DNA of 64,000 nucleotides from Spirosoma fluviale. GTDB taxonomy: Bacteria; Bacteroidota; Bacteroidia; Cytophagales; Spirosomataceae. Positions within the stretch are counted from its first letter, which is position 1; each line of letters starts with the position of its first letter. The notes under the pieces are model-generated. The model was not told the DNA's origin. It made no database searches and saw only the letters and a program-made list of their open reading frames with translations. Both the position numbers and the translations under genes were made by a program. Location: assembly GCF_900230225.1 (NCBI RefSeq), contig NZ_OCNH01000005.1, positions 248,001 to 312,000 of the forward strand. The letters run 5' to 3'. Positions 18,349-28,372 of this stretch are shown in pieces.

Positions 18349-20151
18349 TTAAGGTAATAAGACCTGATTGATTACGTGTACAATGCCGTTGCGGGTTATT
18401 ACATCGCCGATTACTACGTTCGAAGGAGTTGCATTCCCATTTCCTTTAACCGTTATGGCCTGATTAGGCCCCACGGCTACCAGAACATCCAGACCCCGTA
18501 AGGTCGTTACTTGTCCACTACGTAACGTAGACGAAAGTTCGCGTCCTGCCACAACATGATACGTCAGGATACGGGCGAGCACATCCGGATCTGCCGCCCG
18601 AACAGCCTCGATTGTCGGGAAGCCCGCTGCCTGAAACGCACTATTAGTTGGCGCAAAAACGGTTAAGGCACCCGCCGAGGCAACTGTTTGCACCAGTCCG
18701 GCCCGTTGCAGAGCGGCTACCAGATACGTCAGATTCGGATTAGCTGCGGCCACTTCGGCCAGATTTCCGGTAGGCGGAATAAGCACTTTGTTGATGACAT
18801 GAATAACCCCGTTGGTTGCCTGTATATTGGCTTGTTCAACAAATATGCCGTTTACCGAGATGTTTTGCCGTTTGGCAACGAATACTTCATCGCCCTGAAG
18901 CGTTTTGTAGCCCGTAACGTTCGTTGACAGGATTTGGGTTGGGAAACGGTTGCCAACAACGTGGTAAAGGAGAATGTTACGCAATACGTTTACATCGGCG
19001 TTGTTGATGGCGTCGGTATTAGCAAAGCCAGCCGCCTGAAAAGCCGCATCCGTTGGCGCAAAGACAGTCAGGTTTCCGGTTGCCAGCGCACCGGCAAGTC
19101 CGGCTTTTATCACGGCGGCTTCCAACAGGGAGAAGGCAGGATTCGCTACCACAATATCTGTGATGGATGTTGTTATGGTGCCGCCATCGGGGAGTAAAAC
19201 CTGGTCAATCACATGAACTACCCCGTTTGTTGTCACTATATCCGACAACAGAACAGACGCTGGCGAACTGTTGCCCAGCCCCTTCACTGTTGCTTTGGCG
19301 GGTGTTTTGGTTGTTGCCAGTGCGTTGCCCTGAATGCTTGTGAGGCTTCCTTCACTAAGCTGAGAGGAAAAGAAACGACTCCGAACAATGTGATAACGGA
19401 GAATGCGGCCCAGCACGTTTGGATCGACGGCTCTGATCGATTCTATAGTTGGAAAGCCAGCGGCCATAAAAGCGGCATTAGTTGGCGCAAATACCGTGAA
19501 CCGTTCACTTAGCAGAATCTGTAAAACATTGATCTCTCCCTGACTGGCACGCTGAACAGCCGCCACCAGATAGGTGAGATTAGGATTGGCAACGGCCACC
19601 TCGACGGTGTTCCCGGCGGGGGGTAGCAGCACTTTGTCGATCACGTGAATAACCCCGTTGTTGGTGTTCAGGTCCGCTTGCGACACCGGGACACCATTTA
19701 CAGAAAGACCTCCTAACCGGGTGGCAAATACTTCCTGGCCCTGTAGCGTGGTAAAGCCCGTCAGGTTTTCGGAAATCCGGTCTTCGAAGAACCGTTCTGT
19801 CCCAATAACATGATAGAGCAGAATGTTACGCAGTGCGTTTACATCAGCATTGTTAATGGCATCGGCATTAGCAAACCCGGCCGCCTGAAAAGCCGCATCT
19901 GTTGGGGCAAAGACAGTCAGGTTGCCACTAGCCAGCGCATCTGCCAGTCCTGCTTTTATCACCGCAGCTTCTAATAGAGAAAAATTAGGGGAATTGACAA
20001 CGACTTGAGTAATTGTTTGATTGAATTGAATCCGGGCACCAGATTTCCGGGCTGGTTCCTGTGGTTGAATGGCCCTGTCGCAGGCACCAATGGTTAGCAG
20101 AGTCAGGAAGAGTAGCCCTACGCATTGCGAAAAAAGGGTTAAGTGTTTCAT
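18349..20151 (-). CDS. Lipoprotein with four fasciclin (FAS1) domains
   Basis: The 600-residue secreted protein has a lipobox (LFLTLLTIGAC, Cys about 24) and four tandem FAS1 domains of about 135 residues each. Each carries the H1-like box TVFAPTDAAFQAAGF (or TVFAPTNAAFMAAGF, TVFAPTNSAFQAAGF) and the H2-like NGVIHVIDKVLLP. Domains 1 and 3 are nearly identical over long stretches, as are the endings of 2 and 4, which points to duplication of a two-domain unit. FAS1 proteins mediate adhesion or matrix contacts. The gene is monocistronic, convergent with the DUF4249 gene. Confidence 0.93.
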   Translation of the reverse strand: MKHLTLFSQCVGLLFLTLLTIGACDRAIQPQEPARKSGARIQFNQTITQVVVNSPNFSLLEAAVIKAGLADALASGNLTVFAPTDAAFQAAGFANADAINNADVNALRNILLYHVIGTERFFEDRISENLTGFTTLQGQEVFATRLGGLSVNGVPVSQADLNTNNGVIHVIDKVLLPPAGNTVEVAVANPNLTYLVAAVQRASQGEINVLQILLSERFTVFAPTNAAFMAAGFPTIESIRAVDPNVLGRILRYHIVRSRFFSSQLSEGSLTSIQGNALATTKTPAKATVKGLGNSSPASVLLSDIVTTNGVVHVIDQVLLPDGGTITTSITDIVVANPAFSLLEAAVIKAGLAGALATGNLTVFAPTDAAFQAAGFANTDAINNADVNVLRNILLYHVVGNRFPTQILSTNVTGYKTLQGDEVFVAKRQNISVNGIFVEQANIQATNGVIHVINKVLIPPTGNLAEVAAANPNLTYLVAALQRAGLVQTVASAGALTVFAPTNSAFQAAGFPTIEAVRAADPDVLARILTYHVVAGRELSSTLRSGQVTTLRGLDVLVAVGPNQAITVKGNGNATPSNVVIGDVITRNGIVHVINQVLLP

Positions 20152-20360
20152 AAAATCGGTGAACAGTTTTAGTTGAAGATGTAGTTAGTGCGTCCGGTCT
20201 GTCAGGAAGCGTTTCAACGGATAGTGCCACGGATTCACCTTATCTCACAAAAATTTTTGAGAAATTTTACACGGAATAACTAAAGCTGGGTAACCGGCTA
20301 ACCTTTACTGCTTTGTTTTTGCGTGTGTACAGCAGGCCTTACTGACTGATTAGCAGGGGC

Positions 20361-20414
20361 ATATCATAAAAAGAGCCGCCTTGATTTATTTCAAGGCGGC
20401 TCTTTTTATGATAT
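20361..20414. terminator. Bidirectional terminator between carA and the FAS1 gene
   Basis: A perfect 24-bp inverted repeat (ATATCATAAAAAGAGCCGCC... and complement) with a six-base loop gives T-runs on both strands. It terminates carA on the minus strand. Confidence 0.9.
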
Positions 20415-20426
20415 ACTCTAGGCTTT

Positions 20427-21530
20427 CTACTCCTTCATCATCCCTACAAACTGGTCGAAGAGGTAATGTGAATCGTGCGGACCGGGCGACGATTCGGGGT
20501 GGTACTGCACCGAAAACGCTGGTTTATCCTTCCGGCGGATACCTTCAATGGTATTGTCATTCAGGTTGATGTGCGTTAGCTCAACGTTGGCGTGATCCAT
20601 CACTTCTTCTGCCCGAACGGCAAAGCCGTGGTTTTGGGAGGTAATTTCACAAAGGCCGGTTGTTAGGTTTTTCACAGGATGATTCAGACCACGATGACCA
20701 TTGTGCATTTTATACGTTGAAATGCCACTGGCCAGGGAAAGAATCTGGTGACCCAGGCAAATTCCGAACAAAGGTTTATCAGTTTCCAATGCCTGCTTTA
20801 CGGTTTCGACGGCATAGGGCATGGCCGCTGGATCGCCAGGGCCGTTGGCGATGAAGTAGCCGTTGGGTTTCCAGGCTGCTAGTTCGGCATGAGACGTCCG
20901 GGCCGGAAATACCTTACAGAATACACCCCGCTCATTAAAGTTGCTCAGAATGCTTCTTTTGACGCCTAAATCAAGTACCGCAACGCGCAGATCGGCTTCC
21001 GGGTTGCCCTGTTCATACGCTTCTTTCGTGCAAACCTCGGAGGATAGCTCCAGACCGTCCATGTCAGGCACTTTATTCAACTCGGCGAGAAGGATAGCAG
21101 GGTCCAGAATCTCGGATGAGATAATGCAGTTCATGACGCCTTTCGACCGGATATAACGTACCAATTGCCGGGTATCGACCCCGTGAATACCAACTATATT
21201 AGCGCGTTCGAAGTATTCCTGCAACGATCCGTCGGCCGTATAGCGTGAATGGATATTCGAGAAGAAGTTACAAACCATGCCCCGGATCTTCACACTACCC
21301 GATTCCTGTTCGGCATTGTTCAACACACCATAATTGCCAATGTGCGAGGTTGTGTTGATAATTACCTGACCATAGTACGATGGGTCGGTGTAAATTTCCT
21401 GGTAACCGGTCATGCCGGTGTTGAAGCATATTTCACCTCCGGCTGTACCAATCTTACCAAGTGCCAGGCCTCGGTAAACGGTTCCGTCTTGTAAAACCAA
21501 CAGGGCTTCAGGTTGCTGTGTATGTTTCAT
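20427..21530 (-). CDS. carA: Carbamoyl-phosphate synthase small (glutaminase) subunit
   Basis: CarA releases ammonia from glutamine and channels it to CarB for carbamoyl phosphate, feeding pyrimidine and arginine synthesis. The 367 residues have the N-terminal CPSase domain (LLVLQDGTVYRGLALG, GYQEIYTDPSYYGQ) and the class I amidotransferase domain with nucleophile Cys in FGICLGHQIL and the His/Glu pair in VQYHPESSPGPHD. It lies downstream of rplQ on the same strand but behind a strong terminator, with only about 23 bases between terminator and start. carB is not in the window. Confidence 0.96.
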   Translation of the reverse strand: MKHTQQPEALLVLQDGTVYRGLALGKIGTAGGEICFNTGMTGYQEIYTDPSYYGQVIINTTSHIGNYGVLNNAEQESGSVKIRGMVCNFFSNIHSRYTADGSLQEYFERANIVGIHGVDTRQLVRYIRSKGVMNCIISSEILDPAILLAELNKVPDMDGLELSSEVCTKEAYEQGNPEADLRVAVLDLGVKRSILSNFNERGVFCKVFPARTSHAELAAWKPNGYFIANGPGDPAAMPYAVETVKQALETDKPLFGICLGHQILSLASGISTYKMHNGHRGLNHPVKNLTTGLCEITSQNHGFAVRAEEVMDHANVELTHINLNDNTIEGIRRKDKPAFSVQYHPESSPGPHDSHYLFDQFVGMMKE

Positions 21531-21553
21531 TGTTCGGTTTGACTTGATAGGCT

Positions 21554-21585
21554 AAAAAAAAGGGCTAACCGTTTCCGGCTAACCC
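21554..21585 (-). terminator. Terminator at the end of the ribosomal operon
   Basis: Reading the minus strand, GGGTTAGCCG-GAAA-CGGTTAGCCC forms a 10-bp stem (two G-U pairs) with a GNRA loop followed by eight T. It is 59 bases after the rplQ stop and just ahead of carA. Confidence 0.88.
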
Positions 21586-21643
21586 ATTTTCTATATGATA
21601 TGTGTGTAAATCACTCAGTTTTTCGCTTTATAAGCTAACGACC

Positions 21644-22255
21644 TTACGCTTCTTTGGGTTCATCCGACGAATCAGATGGAGTGATTTGTTCATCCTGTGT
21701 CGGTGCTTCTTCAGCAGCCGATGCCTCAACGGCTGGTGTTTCTTCAACCACTTCGGCTTCGGCAATGGGCGTTTCAACCACCTCAGCAGCAGCAACGGGT
21801 GCAGCCGCATCAGCTTTAGCACCTGATCCACGACGGCTACGACGAGTTTTCGTGGTGGTAGCAGCTGTTTTCTCAGCAGCAGCGGCCAGCAACAGTTCGT
21901 TGAAGTCAACCAGTTCGATCAGGCAGGTATCAGCGTTATCACCTAACCGGTTGCCCAGTTTGATGATGCGGGTGTATCCGCCGGGACGGCTGGCGATTTT
22001 GTCAGCTACCGTTCCGAACAATTCCTTCATGGTCTCTTTGTCATTCAATGACCGAAACACAATCCGACGATTCTGAAAGGTATCGTCTTTGGCCCGTGTC
22101 AGAATGGGCTCCACAAATTTGCGGAGTTCTTTTGCTTTCGCGACCGTGGTTTCGATTCGCTTATGCAGGATGAGCGACGACGCCATGTTCTGCAACATCG
22201 CTTCGCGGTGCGAATGTGTGCGACTTAGGTGATTATCTTTTTTACCGTGTCTCAT
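21644..22255 (-). CDS. rplQ: 50S ribosomal protein L17 with long acidic C-terminal tail
   Basis: The first 120 residues are standard L17 ([20 protein letters not shown], then [20 protein letters not shown]), which binds 23S rRNA near the exit tunnel. Residues from about 125 to 203 are an Ala/Glu/Pro-rich, mostly acidic low-complexity tail ([20 protein letters not shown]), beginning with a basic patch [11 protein letters not shown]. The tail is absent from short L17 forms. The gene follows rpoA, the usual alpha-operon order. Confidence 0.95.
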   Translation of the reverse strand: MRHGKKDNHLSRTHSHREAMLQNMASSLILHKRIETTVAKAKELRKFVEPILTRAKDDTFQNRRIVFRSLNDKETMKELFGTVADKIASRPGGYTRIIKLGNRLGDNADTCLIELVDFNELLLAAAAEKTAATTTKTRRSRRGSGAKADAAAPVAAAEVVETPIAEAEVVEETPAVEASAAEEAPTQDEQITPSDSSDEPKEA

Positions 22256-22268
22256 TATCTTTTTGGCT

Positions 22269-22319
22269 TAGGGCTTGGGGCATAGGGTAGGAGTTTGAAC
22301 CCCTGTGCCCCAAGCCCTA
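22269..22319. repeat. Inverted repeat between rplQ and rpoA
   Basis: Perfect 14-base arms TAGGGCTTGGGGCA / TGCCCCAAGCCCTA with a 23-base loop sit in the rplQ-rpoA gap. A weaker relative lies at 34654-34719. Confidence 0.75.
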
Positions 22320-22329
22320 TTCCCAAATC

Positions 22330-23319
22330 TTAGTCTTCGTCTAGTCTGTACTTAGCGACGTCCATACCGAACGTCAGGTTTTTTTCTGCAACAAGTTGCT
22401 CAAGTTCCGTTAGCGACTTCTTACCGAAGTTGCGGAACTTCATCATGTCGGAAATTTCTAACCGAACAAGATCACCCAATGTCCGAACGTCAGCCGATTT
22501 GAGACAGTTGTAAGCCCGTACCGACAGATCGAGATCTGCCAATGACGTTTTCAGAAGCTTGCGCATGTGCAGTACTTCTTCATCCACAACATTTTCTTCT
22601 TCCGGTTTAGCCGTTTCAAACGTCATCGTCTGATCTGAGAACAGCATGAAGTGCTGAATCAGGATGTAAGCCGCACCTTTCAGCGCTTCTTCCGGGTGAA
22701 TAGATCCATCCGTTTCGATGTCTAACAGCAACCGCTCGTAGTCGGTTTTCTGCTCAACCCGAGTATTTTCAACACTATATTTCACGTTTTTGATTGGCGT
22801 GTAAATAGCATCGATTGGAATATGACCGAAAGGCAGTTCATTAATCCGTGGCTCATCGGATGGAACGTATCCACGACCTTTTTCCACGAAAATTTCCATT
22901 TCCAGGTCACGCGTGTCGTCGATGTGGCAGATTTCCAGTTCTGGATTCAGCACCTCGAACGAAGGCGAAAACTTAGATATATCACCGGCTTTGAGAACCG
23001 ATTGTTTCTTTATATTGACGGTGATCTTGTTGTCGACCATGTCATTGATCTTCTTGAAGCGAACCATTTTCAGGTTCAGAATGATCTCCGTCACGTCTTC
23101 AACGACGCCCTCAATTGATGAAAACTCATGCAACACACCGGGAAATTTTACGCTTGTGATGGCGTATCCTTCCAGTGATGACAGCAAAATACGCCGAAGC
23201 GCATTACCGATTGTTACACCGTATCCTTTTTCAAGGGGTTTGAATTCAAACACCCCGTGAAAGTCGTCAGCTTTCTCCACTACGACTTTGTCGGGCATTT
23301 GGAACGCTAAAATTGACAT
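22330..23319 (-). CDS. rpoA: RNA polymerase alpha subunit
   Basis: The 329 residues are standard. The N-terminal domain has [20 protein letters not shown] near 33-52 for dimerisation and beta/beta-prime assembly. The C-terminal domain has [20 protein letters not shown] and [11 protein letters not shown] for UP-element and activator contact. It is cotranscribed with the ribosomal genes. Confidence 0.98.
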   Translation of the reverse strand: MSILAFQMPDKVVVEKADDFHGVFEFKPLEKGYGVTIGNALRRILLSSLEGYAITSVKFPGVLHEFSSIEGVVEDVTEIILNLKMVRFKKINDMVDNKITVNIKKQSVLKAGDISKFSPSFEVLNPELEICHIDDTRDLEMEIFVEKGRGYVPSDEPRINELPFGHIPIDAIYTPIKNVKYSVENTRVEQKTDYERLLLDIETDGSIHPEEALKGAAYILIQHFMLFSDQTMTFETAKPEEENVVDEEVLHMRKLLKTSLADLDLSVRAYNCLKSADVRTLGDLVRLEISDMMKFRNFGKKSLTELEQLVAEKNLTFGMDVAKYRLDED

Positions 23320-23371
23320 ACGTTTCGTATTTTACAGCAGTTCTCTGCCTTGGCGTGAAGACTGAAATTGT

Positions 23372-23459
23372 GTTTACGGTTTTCAGGTCTTCGGTTTCTA
23401 TACTCTCTTGGGTTAATGACTAGCCTCCAACTGAAAACCAATCACCCGTAACCGTAAAC
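23372..23459. repeat. Imperfect palindrome between rpoA and rpsD
   Basis: GTTTACGGTTTTCAG on the left is matched by CTGAAAACC and CCGTAACCGTAAAC on the right of an 88-base block in the 185-base gap between rpoA and rpsD. Confidence 0.5.
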
Positions 23460-23504
23460 TATATAAAGGCGGCAGATGCCGGAAGCATCTGCCAACCCAA
23501 TGAA

Positions 23505-24110
23505 TTACTTCGAATACAATTCGACGATGGCTTGCTCGTTGAAGTTCTCAGGAATTTGATCGCGCTCAGGGTAACTGATGAATTTGCCAACCAATTGCTG
23601 ACCATCCCATTCAACCCAGTTGTACCGCTTGGTGTTCCGGGCCGACAAGCTTGTCGATACGGCTTCCAGCGACTTCGATTTTTCACGAACGCCGATCAGC
23701 TGACCTGGCTTCAGTGAATACGAAGGAATGTTAACAACTTCGCCATCGACGATGATGTGCTTGTGAGATACTAACTGACGAGCAGCCCGGCGAGAAGAAG
23801 CAATGCCCATGCGATAAACGGTATTATCTAAACGGGCTTCGCACAATTTGAGCAGGTTTTCACCCGTAATTCCCTCGCGAACCTGTGCCCGGTGGAACAA
23901 GGCACGGAACTGACGCTCCAGGATACCATATGTATATTTTACCTTCTGCTTTTCCAGAAGTTGGAGCGCATATTCGGATTGTTTCCGCTTGCGACCCCGA
24001 CCGTGCATACCCGGTCCGTAATTCTTTTTCTGAAGCGCTTTGCTCGGGCCCATAATTGGCTCTCCGAACTTGCGCGAAATTTTGGCTTTTGGCCCAATGT
24101 AACGTGCCAT
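23505..24110 (-). CDS. rpsD: 30S ribosomal protein S4
   Basis: A 16S-binding assembly-initiator protein of 201 residues. The N-terminus ([20 protein letters not shown]) lacks zinc-ligand cysteines, so it is the zinc-free type. The S4 RNA-binding domain begins near [20 protein letters not shown]. Alpha-operon position. Confidence 0.97.
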   Translation of the reverse strand: MARYIGPKAKISRKFGEPIMGPSKALQKKNYGPGMHGRGRKRKQSEYALQLLEKQKVKYTYGILERQFRALFHRAQVREGITGENLLKLCEARLDNTVYRMGIASSRRAARQLVSHKHIIVDGEVVNIPSYSLKPGQLIGVREKSKSLEAVSTSLSARNTKRYNWVEWDGQQLVGKFISYPERDQIPENFNEQAIVELYSK

Positions 24111-24187
24111 TCTTCAATGAATGAATAAGTGTGAAACAATGAACAGACACAACCTAATGTCACCTGTTCCTATTCATGCCATCCGTG

Positions 24188-24583
24188 TTATACGCGACGA
24201 CGTTTTGGCGGCCGGCACCCATTGTGCGGCAGCGGGGTAATGTCACGAATCGTGGTTACTTCGATTCCCGAATTCTGAATGGTACGGATAGCCGACTCAC
24301 GACCTGATCCTGGACCTTTCACGAAAACTTCGGCTTTCCGCATACCCAGATCATGGGCAACGGCAGCACAGTTAGAAGCGGCAGTTTGTGCAGCGTACGG
24401 CGTGTTCTTCTTAGAACCACGGAAGCCCATTTTACCGGCCGATGCCCAGGAAATAACCTGGCCGTTCATGTTGGTGATCGAGATGATGATGTTGTTGAAC
24501 GTAGCCCGGATGTGTACCTGACCAACGGGTTCAACAACTACCACCCGCTTTTTCGCTTTGTCTTTGCGTTTTGCTTGAGCCAT
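24188..24583 (-). CDS. rpsK: 30S ribosomal protein S11
   Basis: 131 residues, ending in the conserved [37 protein letters not shown] and the GRESAIRT loop are typical. Platform protein of the small subunit. Confidence 0.98.
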   Translation of the reverse strand: MAQAKRKDKAKKRVVVVEPVGQVHIRATFNNIIISITNMNGQVISWASAGKMGFRGSKKNTPYAAQTAASNCAAVAHDLGMRKAEVFVKGPGSGRESAIRTIQNSGIEVTTIRDITPLPHNGCRPPKRRRV

Positions 24584-24687
24584 TGTTTGTAGGTAATCGT
24601 CAATGTGTCACCGGTGTCATTACTTGCCAGTTGATTAGTTAACCAACCAGCCACAAATGGTCCGTATGACGATGAGCGACCGATTTA

Positions 24688-25065
24688 TTATTTCGTTACT
24701 TTCTTCTTGTTAGCAACAGTCTTCCGCTTACCTTTCCGGGTACGGGAGTTGTTTTTGGTATGCTGACCACGAACCGGCAGACCTTTACGGTGCCGCAGAC
24801 CCCGGTAGCAACCGATGTCCATTAGTCGTTTAATGCTCAGCTGCACTTCGGAGCGCAACTGACCTTCAACCTTGTATTCGTTCGAGATGGCGTTACGAAC
24901 GGCACTCGCTTCTTCATCAGACCATTCGCTGGCTTTCTTATCAACGCTGATACCAGCGTCGGTCAGAATTTTTTTCGCCCGACTACGGCCGATGCCAAAA
25001 ATGTATGTGAGCGCAATCTCGCCACGCTTCTTGTCTGGAATATCAACACCTGCAATACGTGCCAT
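24688..25065 (-). CDS. rpsM: 30S ribosomal protein S13
   Basis: 125 residues, starting [20 protein letters not shown], with the H2TH part and the basic tail [20 protein letters not shown]. It contacts 16S rRNA and the P-site tRNA in the subunit head. It starts two bases after the rpmJ stop. Confidence 0.98.
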   Translation of the reverse strand: MARIAGVDIPDKKRGEIALTYIFGIGRSRAKKILTDAGISVDKKASEWSDEEASAVRNAISNEYKVEGQLRSEVQLSIKRLMDIGCYRGLRHRKGLPVRGQHTKNNSRTRKGKRKTVANKKKVTK

Positions 25066-25067
25066 GC

Positions 25068-25184
25068 TTAGCCTTGTCTTTGTTTATAACGGGGATTCTT
25101 TTTGTTGATCACGTACAGCTTTCCTTTCCGACGGATCACGATGCAGTCTTCGCTGCGCTTCTTGATTGACGCTTTAACTTTCAT
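25068..25184 (-). CDS. rpmJ: 50S ribosomal protein L36 (zinc-free type)
   Basis: A 38-codon gene too short for ordinary ORF listing. It starts at ATG 25184 ([20 protein letters not shown]) and ends NPRYKQRQG before TAA at 25068. Only one of the four zinc ligands (Cys14) remains, so this is the zinc-independent form. It sits in its expected place between infA and rpsM. Confidence 0.95.
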   Translation of the reverse strand: MKVKASIKKRSEDCIVIRRKGKLYVINKKNPRYKQRQG

Positions 25185-25294
25185 CTGTTTGGAGTTAAGA
25201 GTAAAAATTGATGAGTAATGAGTGAAAATTGAAGAGAAATTACATACTGACGTAATAGCCCTTGATTCTCAATTGGTAACTCTTCATTCTCTAC

Positions 25295-25513
25295 TTACTT
25301 GTATCGGTACACAATTCGCGCCTTACTCAAATCATAAGGCGACATTTCTAATTTTACGCGATCTCCAGGCAAAATCTTGATGTAGTTCATCCGCATTTTG
25401 CCAGAGATGTGAGCAATTACTTCATGCTTGTTGGCCAATTCGACCCGAAACATTGCATTCGATAATGCCTCCAAAATCACACCGTCCTGTTCTATAGAAT
25501 TCTGCTTTGCCAT
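25295..25513 (-). CDS. infA: Translation initiation factor IF-1
   Basis: The 72-residue OB-fold protein ([40 protein letters not shown]) occupies the ribosomal A site during initiation. It follows map by seven bases. The 110-base gap to rpmJ is AT-rich with partial inverted repeats. Confidence 0.97.
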   Translation of the reverse strand: MAKQNSIEQDGVILEALSNAMFRVELANKHEVIAHISGKMRMNYIKILPGDRVKLEMSPYDLSKARIVYRYK

Positions 25514-25520
25514 ATTCGCT

Positions 25521-26360
25521 TTAAGCCGCCATCATTTCTTGTGTGTCGACCATCAGACTTGTGTTCGCGGTCACTGCTTCTATGTATTCAAAAGTGGTCA
25601 GGATTTCGGCTTTCCCTTTCCGTACAGCTACTGTGTGTTCAAAGTGAGCTGATGGTTTACGATCTACCGTTCGAATGGTCCAGCCATCCCGTTCCTGAAC
25701 AACCCCTTTCTTACCAAAGTTAATCATTGGCTCAATCGCTAAAATCATTCCTTCTTTTAGCTTGGGACCTTGTCCACGTTTACCATAGTTAGGTACTTCC
25801 GGAGCTTCGTGCAGATTCTCACCTACGCCGTGGCCTACCAGTTCCCGAACTACTGAATACCCGAATTTTTCGGCATATGTCTGAATCCCGTAACCAATAT
25901 CCCCAACTCGGTTTCCATCTATCGCTTGTTCAATACCGATATAAAGGGATTCCTTGGTGCGGGTGAGTAATCGGCGTACTGCCGGGTTTACGTCGCCCAC
26001 GGGATATGTGTAAGCGCTATCACTGTGATAGCCGTTCAGTTTTACACCGCAGTCAATCGAGATAATATCACCGTCTTTTAGTTCGTAGCGGCTTGGGAAA
26101 CCATGTACCACTACGTCGTTGACCGAAATACAGAGTGAAGCTGGAAACTTGTTGTATCCTAAAAATGAAGGAGATCCTCCATTATCTTTGATAAACGTTT
26201 CGGCAACCTTATCAAGTTCCTTTGTGGCTATGCCGGGTCGGATAAGTTTTGCCACTTCTGCATGGGCTTTGCCAAGCACCTGTGCACTGATTCTAATCAA
26301 AGCGATCTCTTCGTCGCTCCGGAGAAAAATCGTTTTATCCTTCTTATCGGAACTACTCAT
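25521..26360 (-). CDS. map: Methionine aminopeptidase, type I
   Basis: It removes the initiator methionine from nascent proteins. The 279 residues hold the metal ligands: Asp in [20 protein letters not shown], His in [20 protein letters not shown], and Glu residues in [10 protein letters not shown] and FEHTVAV. It lies between secY and infA, the normal Bacteroidota order. There is a short lysine-rich N-terminal extension ([15 protein letters not shown]). Confidence 0.96.
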   Translation of the reverse strand: MSSSDKKDKTIFLRSDEEIALIRISAQVLGKAHAEVAKLIRPGIATKELDKVAETFIKDNGGSPSFLGYNKFPASLCISVNDVVVHGFPSRYELKDGDIISIDCGVKLNGYHSDSAYTYPVGDVNPAVRRLLTRTKESLYIGIEQAIDGNRVGDIGYGIQTYAEKFGYSVVRELVGHGVGENLHEAPEVPNYGKRGQGPKLKEGMILAIEPMINFGKKGVVQERDGWTIRTVDRKPSAHFEHTVAVRKGKAEILTTFEYIEAVTANTSLMVDTQEMMAA

Positions 26361-26364
26361 TTTG

Positions 26365-27684
26365 TTAGACGGCTACTGTCTCGCTATTAGCACGTCCCTG
26401 TACACGACCTGATTTCATCAGACCTTCGTACCGGCGCATCAATAGATAGCTTTCTACTTGTTGCAGTGTGTCAAGTACTACACCTACCATGATTAGCAAT
26501 GATGTGCCGCCAAAGAACTGAGCAAAGCCACTAGTCATGCCTAATAAATTGGCAATGGCTGGCAGGATAGCTACAATAGCGAGCATTACAGCACCTGGTA
26601 AGGTAATCCGGTCCAGTACAGTTCCTATGTACTCTGATGTCTGAAGACCAGGCTTAACGCCTGGAATGAATCCACCACTACGCTTCATGTCATCAGCAAT
26701 CTGAACGGGGTTAACCGAGATAGCTGTGTAGAAGAATGTAAAGATGATAATCAGCAGAGAAAATAACAGGTTGTACTGCCAGGTCGTGTAGCTTTGAAAC
26801 GCGTTTTGAACACTAGCGGCAAAATCGCTCTTCTCAGCAAACAGTCCCGCAACGTAAGTTGGAATAAACATCAGTGCCTGAGCAAAGATGATAGGCATAA
26901 CGCCAGCTGCATTTAACTTTAGAGGTAAATACTGCCGCTGACCGCCTACAACTTTGTTGCCTATTACCTGTTTTGCGTATTGGATAGGAATGCGTCGAAC
27001 AGCTTGCGTTAACACAACCGCACCCATAATAACGAAGAACAGACCAACTAATTCCAGTACGAAAATCAACGAACCGCCTGTACCGCGTGATAACGCTTCA
27101 CCGTAGATAGCACCTGGCAGCCGTGACACGATCCCGATCATAATGATCATCGAGATACCGTTACCAATTCCTTTGTCGGTGATCCGCTCGCCCAACCACA
27201 TACAAAATATGGTACCAGCGGTTAAGATGAACAACGATGAAATGGTAAATAAGCCGCGGTCAATCAACAGCGCTTCGGCTGGAATCGTTGTCCGAACGTA
27301 GGTAATTGCCTGTACAGCCGTTACACCAATCGTTAGTACACGCGTGATTTGATTCAATCGCTTACGTCCTGATTCGCCTTCCTTCTGCATTTTCTGGAAG
27401 TAAGGCAATGCCAGCGTTAATAATTGAATAGCAATCGAAGCCGAGATGTACGGCATGATTCCCAACGCAAAAATTGACGCTTTGCTGAACGCACCACCTA
27501 AAAAGGTATCCAGCAAACCAAGTAATCCTTGCGGATTAAGGTTGAGTTTGTTTGGATCAACACCAGGCAGTACAATAGCCGAGCCAAGACGGAATGCCGT
27601 TATGAACAACAACGTGTTCAGGATTCGACCCCGCAACTCGTCAATTGCAAAAATATTTTTAAACGTGGTGATGAGTCGATTCAT
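26365..27684 (-). CDS. secY: Protein translocase subunit SecY
   Basis: The 439-residue, ten-helix pore of the Sec translocon. Recognisable are ILNTLLFITAFRLGSAIVLP at the N-terminus, FKGxx-type cytoplasmic loops, ADDMKRSGGFIPGVKPG and the C-terminal helices. It is cotranscribed with ribosomal genes and ends four bases before map. Confidence 0.97.
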   Translation of the reverse strand: MNRLITTFKNIFAIDELRGRILNTLLFITAFRLGSAIVLPGVDPNKLNLNPQGLLGLLDTFLGGAFSKASIFALGIMPYISASIAIQLLTLALPYFQKMQKEGESGRKRLNQITRVLTIGVTAVQAITYVRTTIPAEALLIDRGLFTISSLFILTAGTIFCMWLGERITDKGIGNGISMIIMIGIVSRLPGAIYGEALSRGTGGSLIFVLELVGLFFVIMGAVVLTQAVRRIPIQYAKQVIGNKVVGGQRQYLPLKLNAAGVMPIIFAQALMFIPTYVAGLFAEKSDFAASVQNAFQSYTTWQYNLLFSLLIIIFTFFYTAISVNPVQIADDMKRSGGFIPGVKPGLQTSEYIGTVLDRITLPGAVMLAIVAILPAIANLLGMTSGFAQFFGGTSLLIMVGVVLDTLQQVESYLLMRRYEGLMKSGRVQGRANSETVAV

Positions 27685-27716
27685 AGAAGTAGGTCGGACG
27701 TTACAGTGATCACAAC

Positions 27717-28193
27717 TTAGTTAGCTGCTTCCTCTTTCGCTTGCTTAACGGGAACAATTGCTTTGCCCCCCGCTTTTTCAATCGCTTCTTTTGCGCTGCT
27801 GGAGAACGCATGGGCATGAACTTCAACAGCTGCTGTCAGCTCACCCCGGTTTAATACTTTCACAAGGTCTTTCTTGCTTACCAGGCCATGCTGGAGCAGG
27901 AAGTCCATGTCAACTACAGTTGCTTTGGTTTCTTCAACCAGTGCCTGGATAGAGTCCAGGTTAAGAGGCTTGTATTCGACGCGGTTGATGTTTTTGAAGC
28001 CGAATTTAGGAACACGACGTTGAAGCGGCATCTGACCACCCTCGAAGTGTACTTTACGACTGTATCCTGAGCGCGACTGCGCTCCTTTGTGACCACGCGT
28101 GGACGTTCCGCCCATGCCTGATCCCTGCCCGCGTCCGACTCGCTTGCGCTCTCTGACGGAACCTTTTGCCGGTCTAAGGTTGCTTAAATTCAT
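27717..28193 (-). CDS. rplO: 50S ribosomal protein L15
   Basis: 158 residues. The glycine/arginine-rich N-terminus (RPAKGSVRERKRVGRGQGSG, TSTRGHKGAQSRSG) and the globular C-terminal part are typical. It is slightly longer than average, with a KQAKEEAAN tail. Confidence 0.97.
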   Translation of the reverse strand: MNLSNLRPAKGSVRERKRVGRGQGSGMGGTSTRGHKGAQSRSGYSRKVHFEGGQMPLQRRVPKFGFKNINRVEYKPLNLDSIQALVEETKATVVDMDFLLQHGLVSKKDLVKVLNRGELTAAVEVHAHAFSSSAKEAIEKAGGKAIVPVKQAKEEAAN

Positions 28194-28300
28194 TTGATTT
28201 GCTGGACTAAAGAAGGTAAACTAAGTTTGAGAGTAGTCATAAATAAATTACTCTCTTTCCAAGTTTGCTGCTCGCATCCGTATTTAGATGTAAAAAAGAT

Positions 28301-28362
28301 GATTCTTTTGGCCTTTCGGCACGCCTTATTAAAGCCAAGACTGCCTGAAAACCAAAAGAATC
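28301..28362. repeat. Inverted repeat between rplO and rpmD
   Basis: GATTCTTTTGG (28301-28311) and CCAAAAGAATC (28352-28362) flank a 40-base spacer in a 179-base gap of the spc operon. Confidence 0.6.
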
Positions 28363-28372
28363 GCAAAGATAC

